Shown: positions 33,870 through 42,710, counted from the first letter of the stretch. The stretch is 64,000 bases of DNA from Chitinophagaceae bacterium (GCA_016704325.1 JADJAG010000004.1:744001-808000); one strand, 5' to 3'. Notes: generated from the letters alone by a model not told the origin. Numbers and translations are program-made.

Positions 33870-34877
33870 ATGAAAGTAGCTGTGGTAGGTGCCACCGGTT
33901 TGGTCGGTACTACGATGTTAAGAATTTTGGAAGAACGCAGTTTCCCGGTAGGAGAATTACTGGCAGTTGCTTCGCCTAAATCGGTGGGTAAGGAAGTTTA
34001 TTTCCGGAATACCATTCAACAGGTTATCGGTTTGGAGGAAGCAGTGAATAGTAAGCCGGACATTGCACTCTTTTCTGCCGGAGCAACGGTCTCCCGCGAA
34101 TGGGCTCCGAAGTTTGCTGCGGTGGGAACAAGAGTGATAGACAATTCTTCCTGCTGGAGGATGGATCCGAATGTACCCTTGATCGTACCGGAAATTAATG
34201 GCGAGGTGCTGACTGAAAACGACAAAATTATTGCCAATCCGAATTGTTCTACCATTCAGATGGTGATGGTGTTGAACCCGCTTCATTTACAGTATCGCAT
34301 CAAAAGGATCGTGGTCTCTACCTATCAGTCTGTAAGCGGAACCGGCGTTAAAGCTGTGCAGCAACTCTTTAATGAACGCAATGGTAGCAGCGGCGTAATG
34401 GCTTATCCATATCCTATTGATCTGAATTGCCTGCCTCACATTGATTCCTTCCTGGAGAATGGCTATACAAAGGAAGAGATGAAGATGGTGTTTGAAACCA
34501 GGAAGATTATGCGTGCTCCTGAGGTACAGGTATCACCCACTACCGTTCGTGTGCCGGTGAAGGGCGGCCATTCAGAAAGTGTGAATGTGGAATTTGAAAA
34601 TGAGTTTGAGCTGAAGGATATTTTTGAAATACTTTCACATACCCCTGGAGTAGTAGTACAGGATGATCCATCAAACAATATTTATCCAATGCCTATTTAT
34701 GCAGAAGGTAAAGATGAGGTGTTTGTCGGAAGAATCCGCCGCGACCCTTCACAGCCAAATGCATTAAACTGCTGGATCGTTTCTGATAACCTTCGCAAAG
34801 GTGCAGCTACGAATGCGATTCAGATTGCTGAATACCTTTTCAAGATGAAATTAGTCGGGGAAAAGGTCTATCAATAA
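33870..34877 (+). CDS. asd: Aspartate-semialdehyde dehydrogenase
   Basis: 335 aa, standard length. It reduces beta-aspartyl phosphate to aspartate semialdehyde on the lysine/threonine/methionine and diaminopimelate pathway. Rossmann motif VAVVGATGLVGTTML at residues 3-17. The active-site cysteine is Cys126 in NPNCSTIQM. Later conserved segments are PYPIDLNCLPHID and VPVKGGHSESVNVEFE. ATG at 33870 is chosen because the upstream in-frame start at 33792 would put 26 extra residues before the Rossmann strand. Confidence 0.95.
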   Translation: MKVAVVGATGLVGTTMLRILEERSFPVGELLAVASPKSVGKEVYFRNTIQQVIGLEEAVNSKPDIALFSAGATVSREWAPKFAAVGTRVIDNSSCWRMDPNVPLIVPEINGEVLTENDKIIANPNCSTIQMVMVLNPLHLQYRIKRIVVSTYQSVSGTGVKAVQQLFNERNGSSGVMAYPYPIDLNCLPHIDSFLENGYTKEEMKMVFETRKIMRAPEVQVSPTTVRVPVKGGHSESVNVEFENEFELKDIFEILSHTPGVVVQDDPSNNIYPMPIYAEGKDEVFVGRIRRDPSQPNALNCWIVSDNLRKGAATNAIQIAEYLFKMKLVGEKVYQ

Positions 34878-34957
34878 TTGTAAGGCAAGGCTATTATTTT
34901 TGATTTAACTGCTATCAAAACCTTTGCAATTGATGATGAGAAAGTACTGTACTATTA

Positions 34958-36445
34958 TTGCTCCTTCTCTTTTTGTTGCAGTTTGAACTTAATACTGCAA
35001 TGGCACAATCACTGGACAGCCAGCTTTCAGATATCATAAGTAGTTATCAGCTCATGGGAATGTCGGTAGTGAAAGTATGCGATGGGCAAATTGATTTTTC
35101 AAAAGGTTATGGTTTTGCAGATTACGATGATGGTGTTCCTATAACTGACACCACGTTGTACAGGATAGCTTCCATATCAAAATCCATGACTGCTACTGCA
35201 TTGATGATTTTGTATGACCAGGGTCTTTTTGGCCTTGATGACGATATCAATAACTATCTCGGCTATTCAGTACGGAACTGGCATTACCCGAGTGATCCGA
35301 TTACCTTTCGAATGCTACTGTCGCACACTTCCACCATCATTGATGGCACCAAGTACAGTAATTTTCTCAACGCCACATTCAGTCAGAATCCACCTCCTTC
35401 CGCAAATGCTTATTTTGTTTCCGGAGGTACGTATTATACAAGTAATATTTTCCTGAATAAGAAACCGGGTACTTACTTTTCTTACAGCAATTCCAATTTC
35501 GGCCTAATTGGCACATTAATAGAAATAATCAGCGGCATCCGGTTTGATATTTTCTGCAAGCAAAATATTTTTGATCCACTGCAAATGACAGCCAGTTTCA
35601 ACATTCAGGATCTTCCGGATATTTCGAACGTGGCAGTATTGTACCGTTACGTGGGCAATAACTGGGTGCCACAGGCTGATAACTACAATGGAGTAATGCC
35701 GCCGCCATTAGATTTAAGTCAGTACACGGTTGGAAACAATGGATTTATCTTCGGACCACAAGGCAGCTTGAGAACCAGTGCAAATGACCTGGCGAGATTC
35801 ATGCTGATGCTTGCGAATAACGGAACTTTCAATAATGCAGCGATACTTGAAAGTAATACTGCTCAGTTGATGAAAACAATACAATGGCAGTACAACGGCA
35901 GCAACGGAAATGATTACTATGGTTTGTTCAAAGCATGGGGACTTGGTATTCATGTGACAACGAATGTTGCGAACAGCGACTTGGTTTTCCCCGACAGGAG
36001 TATGGCCGGCCATCCCGGGGAAGCTTATGGACTGATTAGTGATATGTATTTTGATTCCTTGAAGAACGGCGTAATTTTCATAACTAATGGAAGTAAGTTG
36101 TCCTATGTGGTGGGGTCTTCATCCGCTTTTTACACAGTAGAGGATGCTGTTTTTGATGCGGTATTCAATGATTTGCAACCCTGTGAAGCACCGGGTGGGC
36201 CAAAGCAGATTTCAGGATATACCGTAGTACCTAATCCGGGGATTAGCTGGTTAACCGTTCAAAGGAAGACTGGAATGGTTGAACCATTTCAAGAAATTGC
36301 CATCTATGATTTGTTTGGAAAATTATGGATCAATACCATAGCAGCAAATGGAAAGATTAACATAGCAGCATTGCCCCCTGGCATGTATCAACTAAGGGTT
36401 ATTGAAATGGAATCTTATCAGATCATTCCATTTGTAAAGCAGTGA
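34958..36445 (+). CDS. Exported serine hydrolase (beta-lactamase/class C PBP-like) with T9SS domain
   Basis: About 495 aa. Beta-lactamase fold with SxxK (SISKSMTA, about residues 72-79), YSN (YSNSNFGLIG) and GHPGEAYG in the position of the HxG/KTG motif. A T9SS type A domain follows (VVPNPGISWLTV ... LPPGMYQLRVIE). The start is odd: the only good ATGs (34933, 34936) are in another frame that stops at 34984, while this frame begins with a hydrophobic signal-like run from TTG 34958. A one-base indel near the start is likely. Predicted secreted esterase or peptidase. Confidence 0.82.
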   Translation: MLLLFLLQFELNTAMAQSLDSQLSDIISSYQLMGMSVVKVCDGQIDFSKGYGFADYDDGVPITDTTLYRIASISKSMTATALMILYDQGLFGLDDDINNYLGYSVRNWHYPSDPITFRMLLSHTSTIIDGTKYSNFLNATFSQNPPPSANAYFVSGGTYYTSNIFLNKKPGTYFSYSNSNFGLIGTLIEIISGIRFDIFCKQNIFDPLQMTASFNIQDLPDISNVAVLYRYVGNNWVPQADNYNGVMPPPLDLSQYTVGNNGFIFGPQGSLRTSANDLARFMLMLANNGTFNNAAILESNTAQLMKTIQWQYNGSNGNDYYGLFKAWGLGIHVTTNVANSDLVFPDRSMAGHPGEAYGLISDMYFDSLKNGVIFITNGSKLSYVVGSSSAFYTVEDAVFDAVFNDLQPCEAPGGPKQISGYTVVPNPGISWLTVQRKTGMVEPFQEIAIYDLFGKLWINTIAANGKINIAALPPGMYQLRVIEMESYQIIPFVKQ

Positions 36446-36487
36446 TGAAAACTATCTTTATCATTTCTTACCACTTTTAAGATCATA

Positions 36488-36721
36488 ATGGCTGTTCCCG
36501 AATTCACCCGTTCACAACTTGCCTTACGCAATGGCCAGGACAAACCACAGATATGGGTGGCTTACAGAGGCATCATCTACGATTTGACGGACAGCCGCCT
36601 TTGGAGAAATGGCCATCACTATGAGCATTGGGCCGGACAAGACCTGACGGAAGAGTTGAAAGATGCACCACACACCGACCTTGTCTTTGAAGGATGGGAA
36701 ATTGTTGGAACGCTGATATAA
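36488..36721 (+). CDS. Cytochrome b5-like heme/steroid-binding domain protein
   Basis: 77 aa single-domain protein. It has FTRSQLALRNGQDKPQIWVAY at the start, RGIIYDLTDSRLW and then the heme-binding-like HHYEHWAGQDLTEEL and the late D-x-x-H-T-D region. Small b5-like proteins of this kind bind heme or steroid-like ligands. The usual HPGG is replaced by NGHHYEHWAG, typical of the bacterial short form. Partner not evident. Confidence 0.78.
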   Translation: MAVPEFTRSQLALRNGQDKPQIWVAYRGIIYDLTDSRLWRNGHHYEHWAGQDLTEELKDAPHTDLVFEGWEIVGTLI

Positions 36722-36748
36722 ATTTGCGTGTCGCAGGAACTCAAATGG

Positions 36749-37729
36749 TTATTCCACCAATGAGATATCGAATTGCACCAGGTCTACAAAATCCTGCACG
36801 CGTTCTTCTATATCGTCTTCCGTAATACTTACAAGTCGTTCTGTTCCGAATTTCTCTACACAGAAAGAAGCCATGGTGGAACCGTAAATAATGGCTCGTT
36901 TCATATTTTCGTAAGAGATGTCATCCGTCTGAGCCAGGTAACCGATAAAGCCTCCTGCAAAAGCATCACCGGCACCGGTGGGGTCAAATACTTCTTCCAA
37001 AGGCAATGCAGGAGCGAAAAAAACATTGTTTTCATGAAACAGCAAAGCACCATGTTCCCCTTTTTTGATGATGAGGTATCTGGGGCCGCGCTCAAGAATT
37101 TTCTTTGCGGCTTTTACCAATGAGTATTCACCGGAAAGTTCACGGGCTTCCGCGTCGTTGATGGTGAGTACATCAATCATCTCTAAAGCTACAGCCAGTT
37201 CTTTTGGTGTATGTTCCATCCAGAAGTTCATGGTATCCAGCACGATCAGTTTGGGCCTGTGACGCAACCTGTTGATTACGGTGGTCTGTATAGTTGGTGT
37301 CAGGTTACCCAGCATCAGGTAATCGCAATCCTGGTAACTCTCGGGCACTTTAGGATCAAATCCAGCAAGCACATTCAGGTCTGTAATCAATGTATCCCTC
37401 GTGTTCATATCAAGGTGGTAAGACCCTTTCCAGAAGAATGATTTTTCATCCTCTATTATTTGTAACCCTTCTGTCTTTACACCACGGGCATTCATCAGTA
37501 AAATTTGCTCTTTGGGAAAATCTCCACCCACCACGGAGATGAGGTTGATATTTTTATTGAAGTAAGATGCGGCCAGGGAAATATAAGTGGCAGCACCACC
37601 AATTATTCGATCTGATTTACCAAATGGTGTTTCAATGGAATCGAATGCTACAGTGCCAACTACGACTATAGAGGAAGTTTTTGGAACCTGGGGTTGAAAG
37701 GTTTTTTGAATGGAATCTAATATCGACAT
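36749..37729 (-). CDS. PfkB family carbohydrate/nucleoside kinase
   Basis: 326 aa ribokinase-fold kinase. PfkB signature 1 region GGAATYISLAASYF (about 44-57) and signature 2 DPTGAGDAFAGGFIGYLA (about 244-261), with the catalytic Asp in GAGDAF. The N-terminal SSIVVVGTVAFDSIETPFGKSDRIIGG-type strand is typical of the adenosine-kinase-like Bacteroidota group. Substrate could be adenosine, ribose or another sugar. Convergent with the b5-like gene, 27 bp apart. Confidence 0.88.
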   Translation of the reverse strand: MSILDSIQKTFQPQVPKTSSIVVVGTVAFDSIETPFGKSDRIIGGAATYISLAASYFNKNINLISVVGGDFPKEQILLMNARGVKTEGLQIIEDEKSFFWKGSYHLDMNTRDTLITDLNVLAGFDPKVPESYQDCDYLMLGNLTPTIQTTVINRLRHRPKLIVLDTMNFWMEHTPKELAVALEMIDVLTINDAEARELSGEYSLVKAAKKILERGPRYLIIKKGEHGALLFHENNVFFAPALPLEEVFDPTGAGDAFAGGFIGYLAQTDDISYENMKRAIIYGSTMASFCVEKFGTERLVSITEDDIEERVQDFVDLVQFDISLVE

Positions 37730-38102
37730 GGTGGCTTTTTTGTTATGTAAGCGATTATTACCTGCCCATTACGGCAGCAGGCCGGATTGAACATGTTTAT
37801 TGCGCAGCGAAGTTGGGAAAATTTTCAGACTCTTTGCAATAAGGCATGAATACGGACACATAACAATTCTTAAAATGGATTGACAGAATTCGATGTTTCG
37901 TGCAATAACTTAGCGCTAAGACGCAAATACGCTAAGAAGAAAACGAAGCAGGAGTTGCATATTATTTTTTTTCTTGTGACTTTAAGTTTACGTTTATCCT
38001 GCATAAATTCAGGAATCACAAATGCCTGATCTGTCAACTACATAGACTATGTAAACTTTCAATTTCTACTTTCGTATTTTGTTCAGGCAACAGATAAATA
38101 GT
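37730..38102. other. Divergent intergenic region with short palindromic repeat
   Basis: The palindrome CTTAGCGCTAAG at 37909-37920 is followed by ACGCAAATACGCTAAG, a repeat type often scattered between genes in environmental bacteria. No gene seen. Confidence 0.5.
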
Positions 38103-38945
38103 ATGATTAAAGTAATAGTTGATTCCGGTTCTACCAAAGCAGACTGGCGCCTGTTTGATGATGAAAGTGTGATAGCCATTACTACACCCGGGCTGAATCC
38201 CTATTTCATAAATAGTGAGGAGATCGCTTCGATAATTAAAGAGCAGGTGCTATCGAAGATTTCAGGTTTTACACCTGTTGCCATCTATTTTTATGGAGCT
38301 GGTTGTGGTGCTGCAACCAGGAAGCAATCTGTTATGGATGCACTGATGAAATGTTTTACAGAAGCTACAGTTTTTGTTGAAACCGACCTGCTTGGTGCTG
38401 CAAGGGCTTTGTTGAAAAAGGAGCCCGGATTCGCTGTGATTTTAGGAACAGGAACCAACAGCGGTTATTACGATGGCGCCAATATTATTAAGAGCATTGA
38501 TTCGCTCGGCTATTTCCTGGGTGATGAAGGCAGTGGTGCTGCTATTGGAAAAAAATTACTGCGTGATTATTTAAGAGGTTATTTTCCTGCTGATCTCCAC
38601 CACAAATTCAGTCTTGTTTGTCCGATGAATCGTGAAATGGTTTTGGAACAATTGTATAGTAAGCCATTTCCAAACCGGTTCTTGGCCTCATGGATGCCAT
38701 TTGCAATTGAACATCAGTCACAGGATATTATTCAAAAAATTGTAAGAGAATCGTTTGAGGAGTTTTTCACAGGGCTCCTCATGCATTACGAGGGTATTGA
38801 AAAGTATCCATTGTGTATTGCAGGTTCTGTTGGCTACCTGTTTAGAGATATTCTGGCTGAAACAGCAAAAGATTATGGAATCCGCATTAAAATAAGCATT
38901 CAGTCACCAATTGATGAATTACTGGTTTATCACCGTTTGTATTAG
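38103..38945 (+). CDS. BadF/BadG/BcrA/BcrD-type ATPase, N-acetylglucosamine kinase-like
   Basis: 280 aa member of the ASKHA superfamily. Phosphate 1 motif DSGSTKADWRLF (residues 7-18), connect/phosphate 2 region GFAVILGTGTNSGYYDG (about 113-129) and GDEGSGAAIGKKLLR. The length and sequence match the Bacteroidota N-acetylglucosamine (or related amino sugar) kinases used in peptidoglycan or chitin sugar salvage. ATG 38103 is used rather than TTG 38079. Confidence 0.85.
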   Translation: MIKVIVDSGSTKADWRLFDDESVIAITTPGLNPYFINSEEIASIIKEQVLSKISGFTPVAIYFYGAGCGAATRKQSVMDALMKCFTEATVFVETDLLGAARALLKKEPGFAVILGTGTNSGYYDGANIIKSIDSLGYFLGDEGSGAAIGKKLLRDYLRGYFPADLHHKFSLVCPMNREMVLEQLYSKPFPNRFLASWMPFAIEHQSQDIIQKIVRESFEEFFTGLLMHYEGIEKYPLCIAGSVGYLFRDILAETAKDYGIRIKISIQSPIDELLVYHRLY

Positions 38946-39193
38946 AAATCGTTTCCTGATGGTTAGTACCTGTATTAAATGATGGAATTTGGCGCAATAT
39001 AGACCGTCATTGATTAGATCCCTGCATTTAAAGTGTAGTCTTATCATTATTAAAAAACGAGAGAAAATTTTGGTTGACGTAATGTCAACAATGTCTTTCA
39101 TTCACCATTGACAACTATCATCCTGAAGACTAATCCAGATCATTTCTACTGTCAACCTCTAAAGTGAACTTTGCCTGTTAATACTTTTAAAGG

Positions 39194-39721
39194 ATGATCG
39201 GGATCATTTTCTTGTCGATCTTTTTCTTTCTGGTGTTTTATCTTTTGGTAGCGCCCTTATATCTGGAAATTGATAGCGACCGTGGATTTTTTAGAATCAG
39301 GTTTCATCATTTGGCAATGGCAAAACTTGGATTGACAGGCGGTTCTTTAATGCTTGATATGAAAATTATTGGTTGGTCAAAACAGATTGACTTGATGGCA
39401 AGAAATAATCCGAAGAATGCAATTGTTAAAGAGAAGATGCAAAGTTCAAAGAGCGCAGGATTGCCCTTTCGGAAATGGTGGATGGTTATGAAGACCTTTA
39501 GAATTACAACATGCGATGTATCATTCGATTCCGGAAGTATGCCACTCAACGGAATGCTATACCCGCTCATTTACGGTTTAGGTAACCTCACGCGCAAGCA
39601 CATCAGCGTTAATTTTCAAAATGAAAACAGGATTGTGCTTGTGATTCAAAATAATCTTGCCCGAATCTTATGGGCATTCATTATTTCATCAATTACTCAT
39701 AACAAAAACAACAGACCATGA
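39194..39721 (+). CDS. DUF2953/YtfI-like membrane protein
   Basis: 175 aa. One N-terminal transmembrane helix (IIFLSIFFFLVFYLLVAPLYLEI), then a beta-rich soluble part with a basic centre. On its own the sequence is weakly diagnostic, but it overlaps by 4 bp a GerW/YtfJ-type gene, and in Bacillus subtilis ytfI (DUF2953) precedes ytfJ. The pairing suggests the same family. Role unknown outside spore formers. Confidence 0.55.
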   Translation: MIGIIFLSIFFFLVFYLLVAPLYLEIDSDRGFFRIRFHHLAMAKLGLTGGSLMLDMKIIGWSKQIDLMARNNPKNAIVKEKMQSSKSAGLPFRKWWMVMKTFRITTCDVSFDSGSMPLNGMLYPLIYGLGNLTRKHISVNFQNENRIVLVIQNNLARILWAFIISSITHNKNNRP

Positions 39722-40101
39722 ACAACTTTAATGAAGTGCTCGGCAAAATGACAGATTTTCTTAAATCGGAAGCAAAAACAGAAACTATTATTGGACAACA
39801 GTTTAAACTCGGTGAATTTACCTGTGTGCCGGTTATGTCTGTAGGGCTAGGTTTTGGTGGCGGAGGTGGTGAAGGAAAGGGCAATGCAAAGAATGCGGGT
39901 GAAGGAGAAGGTGCGGGTACAGGTATAGGCGCCGGAATGGGAATGGGCCCGGTTGGCTTCCTCGTTACCAAAGGTGATGAGATTCAGTTTCTCCCTGCCC
40001 GTTCAACCAAAGGACTGTCGGCTGTATTCGAAAAAGTACCTGAACTGATTGATAAATATTTACAGCAAAAAAATAGCGGGAAAGCAGGCGTTCCGGTTTA
40101 A
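39718..40101 (+). CDS. GerW family (YtfJ-like) protein
   Basis: 127 aa, full length. The family features are visible: VLGKMTDFLKSEAKTETIIGQQF, then TCVPVMSVGLGFGGGGGEG, a Gly-rich linker, and a C-terminal block GPVGFLVTKGDEIQFLPA. GerW/YtfJ is required for spore germination in Bacillus, yet Bacteroidota do not sporulate, so its job here must differ. Overlaps the upstream gene by 4 bp (ATGA), so the two are translated together. Confidence 0.88.
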   Translation: MNNFNEVLGKMTDFLKSEAKTETIIGQQFKLGEFTCVPVMSVGLGFGGGGGEGKGNAKNAGEGEGAGTGIGAGMGMGPVGFLVTKGDEIQFLPARSTKGLSAVFEKVPELIDKYLQQKNSGKAGVPV

Positions 40102-40272
40102 ACTGGAAAGCTTCGAAGTTCATGACATCGTAGTTTAAATTGCACTTTTAAATAAAGTGCCAATCATTACGAAGAAAGTCATCTTGCTGCTACTATTAAC
40201 GGCGAGCTATAGCAAATCAATTGAATTGGAAGGAATCTGTTTTTCAGAGAAAAGGAATCCCGTTCATGCATT

Positions 40273-40554
40273 TTACTTCTGGTTCTTAAATATTCTCCTC
40301 AGCAGGTAGACCATACCGATTTGCATAAGGTTGCCGGTAATGCCCTTTTTGGTAAATGTATTTTTAACCAATGCTGATTTGACAACCAGTCTTTTTGCAA
40401 TGTTTACCGGTTTAGCCAATTCTAAAAGTGCAAAAGCATCCTCTTTGATTTGCATTTCTTTTTCATAGCGAAGCAATTCAAGTTGTTGAACCTTATTTTT
40501 TAGTTCGCCTGCATTCTTTATGGAATAAACGGTCTTATTATTAGTCTTCATCAA
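40273..40554 (-). CDS. Hypothetical protein downstream of DUF1469 gene
   Basis: 93 aa, no recognised family. N-terminal half is a likely coiled coil (AGELKNKVQQLELLRYEKEMQIKED spread over about 15-39), C-terminal half is amphipathic and basic (LMQIGMVYLLRRIFKNQK). It overlaps the preceding DUF1469 gene by 14 bp, so it is part of the YtxH-DUF1469 transcript and probably works with those membrane stress proteins. Confidence 0.7.
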   Translation of the reverse strand: MMKTNNKTVYSIKNAGELKNKVQQLELLRYEKEMQIKEDAFALLELAKPVNIAKRLVVKSALVKNTFTKKGITGNLMQIGMVYLLRRIFKNQK

Positions 40555-40876
40555 AAATTTCTTTTATAATCAGGTTGTTAAGGGGAATACGAATCCAACG
40601 GTTCCTGAATGTGAAGATCACTAAGCCAATCAGCAAATAAATTCCTGCCATGATCAGGAAACCCAGGTACCATTCTCCTAGCAGGTTGCCCATCCATAAT
40701 GCAATACCTATGGTAAGCACGAGAACAAAAAAGAATACTACCATGGAGATTAGCATGTAGGTTAGTACAGAGGAAGTTACCAGGGATGTTTTGCTGCTGT
40801 ATTTTAGTTGAGTGATCTGAAGTCGTAAGGATATGTAGTCTTTAAGCTCTTTCAATAGTGCTTCCACCTGGTTCAT
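40541..40876 (-). CDS. Phage holin superfamily III / DUF1469-like membrane protein
   Basis: 111 aa with two strong transmembrane helices (about 36-63 and 70-90), preceded by an amphipathic N-terminus (VEALLKELKDYISLRLQITQLKY). This is the ActHol-X/DUF1469 layout. Despite the family name there is no prophage context. Such genes commonly sit beside YtxH genes and are linked to envelope stress. An 11-bp-class hairpin (40913-40958) separates it from YtxH. Confidence 0.8.
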   Translation of the reverse strand: MNQVEALLKELKDYISLRLQITQLKYSSKTSLVTSSVLTYMLISMVVFFFVLVLTIGIALWMGNLLGEWYLGFLIMAGIYLLIGLVIFTFRNRWIRIPLNNLIIKEIFDED

Positions 40877-40912
40877 TGGATTTTATTTTATAGTAAGTTG
40901 ATCAATATTAAT

Positions 40913-40958
40913 AGTGCTGTCCGTCCAGCTTTAAGACCAGCTGGACGGAAATAGCACT
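40913..40958. terminator. Intergenic hairpin between ytxH-like and DUF1469 genes
   Basis: Inner stem CCGTCCAGCT (40921-40930) / AGCTGGACGG (40939-40948), outer stem AGTGCT (40913-40918) / AGCACT (40953-40958). No T-tract, so it may attenuate or stabilise mRNA instead of terminating fully. Confidence 0.55.
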
Positions 40959-40963
40959 ACTGG

Positions 40964-41194
40964 TTATTCTACTTCGCGCGTAAGTTTTTCATACGTGCTG
41001 CGGGCAGAAGATCCAAGCTCATTGATTTTATCAATGGTTTTTTCTGCAGTAGATTTCAAGTGGTCAGTTAGACCAGTTGCTTTATCTATTACGCGCTGGC
41101 GGGTAACAGTGCCCTTGTCCGGGGCTAATAACATCCCTAAGGCAATTCCTGCTCCCAGTCCGGAGAGCGCGGCAACAAAAATTTTCGAATTCAT
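40964..41194 (-). CDS. YtxH domain protein
   Basis: 76 aa from ATG 41194 (MNSKIFVAALSGLGAGIALGMLLAPDKG), the typical YtxH start: a Gly-rich transmembrane helix followed by LLAPDKG, then a long amphipathic helix (DHLKSTAEKTIDKINELGS). A start at 41236 is in frame but adds a polar N-terminus. YtxH proteins are small general-stress membrane proteins. A TGGCA-type promoter motif is 60 bp upstream. Confidence 0.85.
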   Translation of the reverse strand: MNSKIFVAALSGLGAGIALGMLLAPDKGTVTRQRVIDKATGLTDHLKSTAEKTIDKINELGSSARSTYEKLTREVE

Positions 41195-41237
41195 TAGTTT
41201 ACGTTGTTTATGGGTTAATAATAGATTACTATCCATT

Positions 41238-41254
41238 TACTAAAATTCCTGCCA
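41238..41254 (-). promoter_or_regulatory. Candidate promoter motif upstream of ytxH-like gene
   Basis: On the - strand TGGCAGGAATTTTAGTA, with TGG 60 bp before the ATG at 41194. The TGGCA part equals a sigma-54 -24 box; the -12 GC is absent. Grouped with five similar sites. Confidence 0.4.
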
Positions 41255-41406
41255 CATTTTTTAGGGCATTGGATTCAGTTAATAAGTATGGTTATTCTAC
41301 GGACATGTCCGTTTTGGCGGGGACATTATTTCCCGATCCGGGTAATTTATCCGCACAAATAAAACAAGGTGAGCTAAAACCAATTCTTTTAGAATTCATT
41401 ATAAAA

Positions 41407-41423
41407 TGGCACGACTTTTCTTA
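41407..41423 (+). promoter_or_regulatory. Candidate promoter motif upstream of 41462 gene
   Basis: TGGCACGACTTTTCTTA, 55 bp before the ATG. Best match of the set to a sigma-54 -24 box (TGGCACG), but TTCTT instead of TTGCW at -12. Confidence 0.4.
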
Positions 41424-41461
41424 ATGGAAATTCAAACATTAATATCTAAAAACCAGACCTG

Positions 41462-41785
41462 ATGAAAAGCAATAATGATGGCAAAAGCCAAAATCAAAAC
41501 AAGCCTGATGTTACCAATGATCGCAAGGTACCTACTGAAATAAGTCCGCCTATGCCGAAGCCGGAGCGCAAGGATGAAGACAATGATTTTACAAGAGGTG
41601 ATGAAAATGATCCGTTAAGGAAGGAAAGAATTGACAGACCAACTATTTCCCCTGACTATGAGGAAGAGGAAGATGAAAACCAAAACAGTATAGCTGAACC
41701 GGTGGCAGCGGATCAGGAATATTATGAATCCAATGAAACAAACAACATCGGGCCCGGTGAACCTGGTTCGCAAAAGCAACAGTAA
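41462..41785 (+). CDS. Hydrophilic disordered acidic protein
   Basis: 107 aa with no hydrophobic core. Very rich in N, D, E, K, P, G; for example NDFTRGDENDPLRKE and YEEEEDENQN. It resembles the short intrinsically disordered stress proteins common in Bacteroidota, but no family can be named. Preceded by a TGGCAC promoter-like motif and placed among stress genes. Confidence 0.65.
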   Translation: MKSNNDGKSQNQNKPDVTNDRKVPTEISPPMPKPERKDEDNDFTRGDENDPLRKERIDRPTISPDYEEEEDENQNSIAEPVAADQEYYESNETNNIGPGEPGSQKQQ

Positions 41786-41944
41786 CATCAATATCCTAAT
41801 GCATCGAGCTCTTCAGATTGATACGTTTTTCTCAGGAAATGTATCTGTGAAAAGGCTATTAATCTGAAGGCGAAATGCAAAAGAGAATGGAATCAATTTG
41901 ATTTATTGGTCCAATAGCATCAACTCACTTAAATTAACCCCGTC

Positions 41945-42289
41945 ATGAAAAAGAACGATGAAAAGATTAATATGAAAACGATGAGTTCCTGTATTAACTC
42001 ATTGATCGAGAAAGGGTTTACTGTAAATTTTATGGTTAGAGGTAACACATTAGCAGCAGCGGATTCAGAAATAACCTATACACCTGCCGAGGTTAAAGTA
42101 TTGAACTTTTACCGCTTTGAAGGTGAAAGTGATCCGGATGACAGTGCAATATTGTATGCTATTGAAACAAGTGATGGTGCCAGGGGAACACTTACTGATG
42201 CCTTTGGAATTTATGGAGACGATGATGTACAGCAATTTATGTCGAGCGTGGAAGAAATTGCTAAAAAGACCGTAGAGACCCAACAATAA
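41945..42289 (+). CDS. Small conserved Bacteroidota protein (labelled PRPP synthetase-like in some annotations)
   Basis: 114 aa. The pattern SSCINSLIEKGFTVNFMV ... VLNFYRFEGESDPDDSAILYAIETSDGARGTLTDAFGIYGD (regions about 15-32 and 58-98) is that of a widespread small Bacteroidota protein with an FYRFEGxxDPDD-x-x-x-x-LYAI core. It lacks the residues of true phosphoribosylpyrophosphate synthetase and is far too short, so that name should not be taken as function. Function unknown. Confidence 0.75.
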   Translation: MKKNDEKINMKTMSSCINSLIEKGFTVNFMVRGNTLAAADSEITYTPAEVKVLNFYRFEGESDPDDSAILYAIETSDGARGTLTDAFGIYGDDDVQQFMSSVEEIAKKTVETQQ

Positions 42290-42380
42290 ATTGCATATGC
42301 TCAGCAGCTATTAGAAAACAAATGCTTTTCTGCATGAAAGCTTGGTAAAAAGTTTATGGAAAGTTCGTAGAACCAAGTGG

Positions 42381-42710
42381 ATGAAGAATTTTGCGATGGG
42401 AACCACATTAATTAGCCTTAAATCTGATTTGATGAAAGAGCCTAATATTTTCAACGTACCGGGTCATGATGAGACAGATCTTGAACTGATCTATGAACTG
42501 TATCATGATGGATTGCTTTTGATAATCTGGAAGATTTTTCCTGATTGGAAGATTGCAGAGGAGATACTCAGGGATGTTTTTAAAAGGATAGAGCAAAACA
42601 ACCTCTCATTGCCTGCCGATGAGGAGCAGCTCTATAATAAACTTGCATTACTTTGCAGAAAAACTACGGTTGAAAATATTCCCTTCCTTTCCAGCGACTT
42701 CAGGATTTGA
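42381..42710 (+). CDS. Sigma-70 region 2-like small protein, possibly degenerate
   Basis: 109 aa from ATG 42381. Residues about 35-70 (LIYELYHDGLLLIIWKIFPDWKIAEEILRDVFKRIEQN) follow the helix pattern of sigma-70 region 2 of ECF factors, where LYxxYxxxLYxxxxRIVxDxxxAEDILQDVFxKIW is typical. Region 4, needed for -35 recognition, is absent, and the core RNA-polymerase-binding helix is weak. It might be a decayed ECF sigma factor or a small interacting protein. It ends 177 bp before a sensor kinase. Confidence 0.45.
   Translation: MKNFAMGTTLISLKSDLMKEPNIFNVPGHDETDLELIYELYHDGLLLIIWKIFPDWKIAEEILRDVFKRIEQNNLSLPADEEQLYNKLALLCRKTTVENIPFLSSDFRI

Noticed and set aside
40541..40876. Prophage remnant suggested by the holin-like family name
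   Set aside because: DUF1469 proteins are common beside YtxH; no other phage gene is present.
41945..42289. True phosphoribosylpyrophosphate synthetase
   Set aside because: Only 114 aa and without PRPP-binding motifs; the name is an inherited label.
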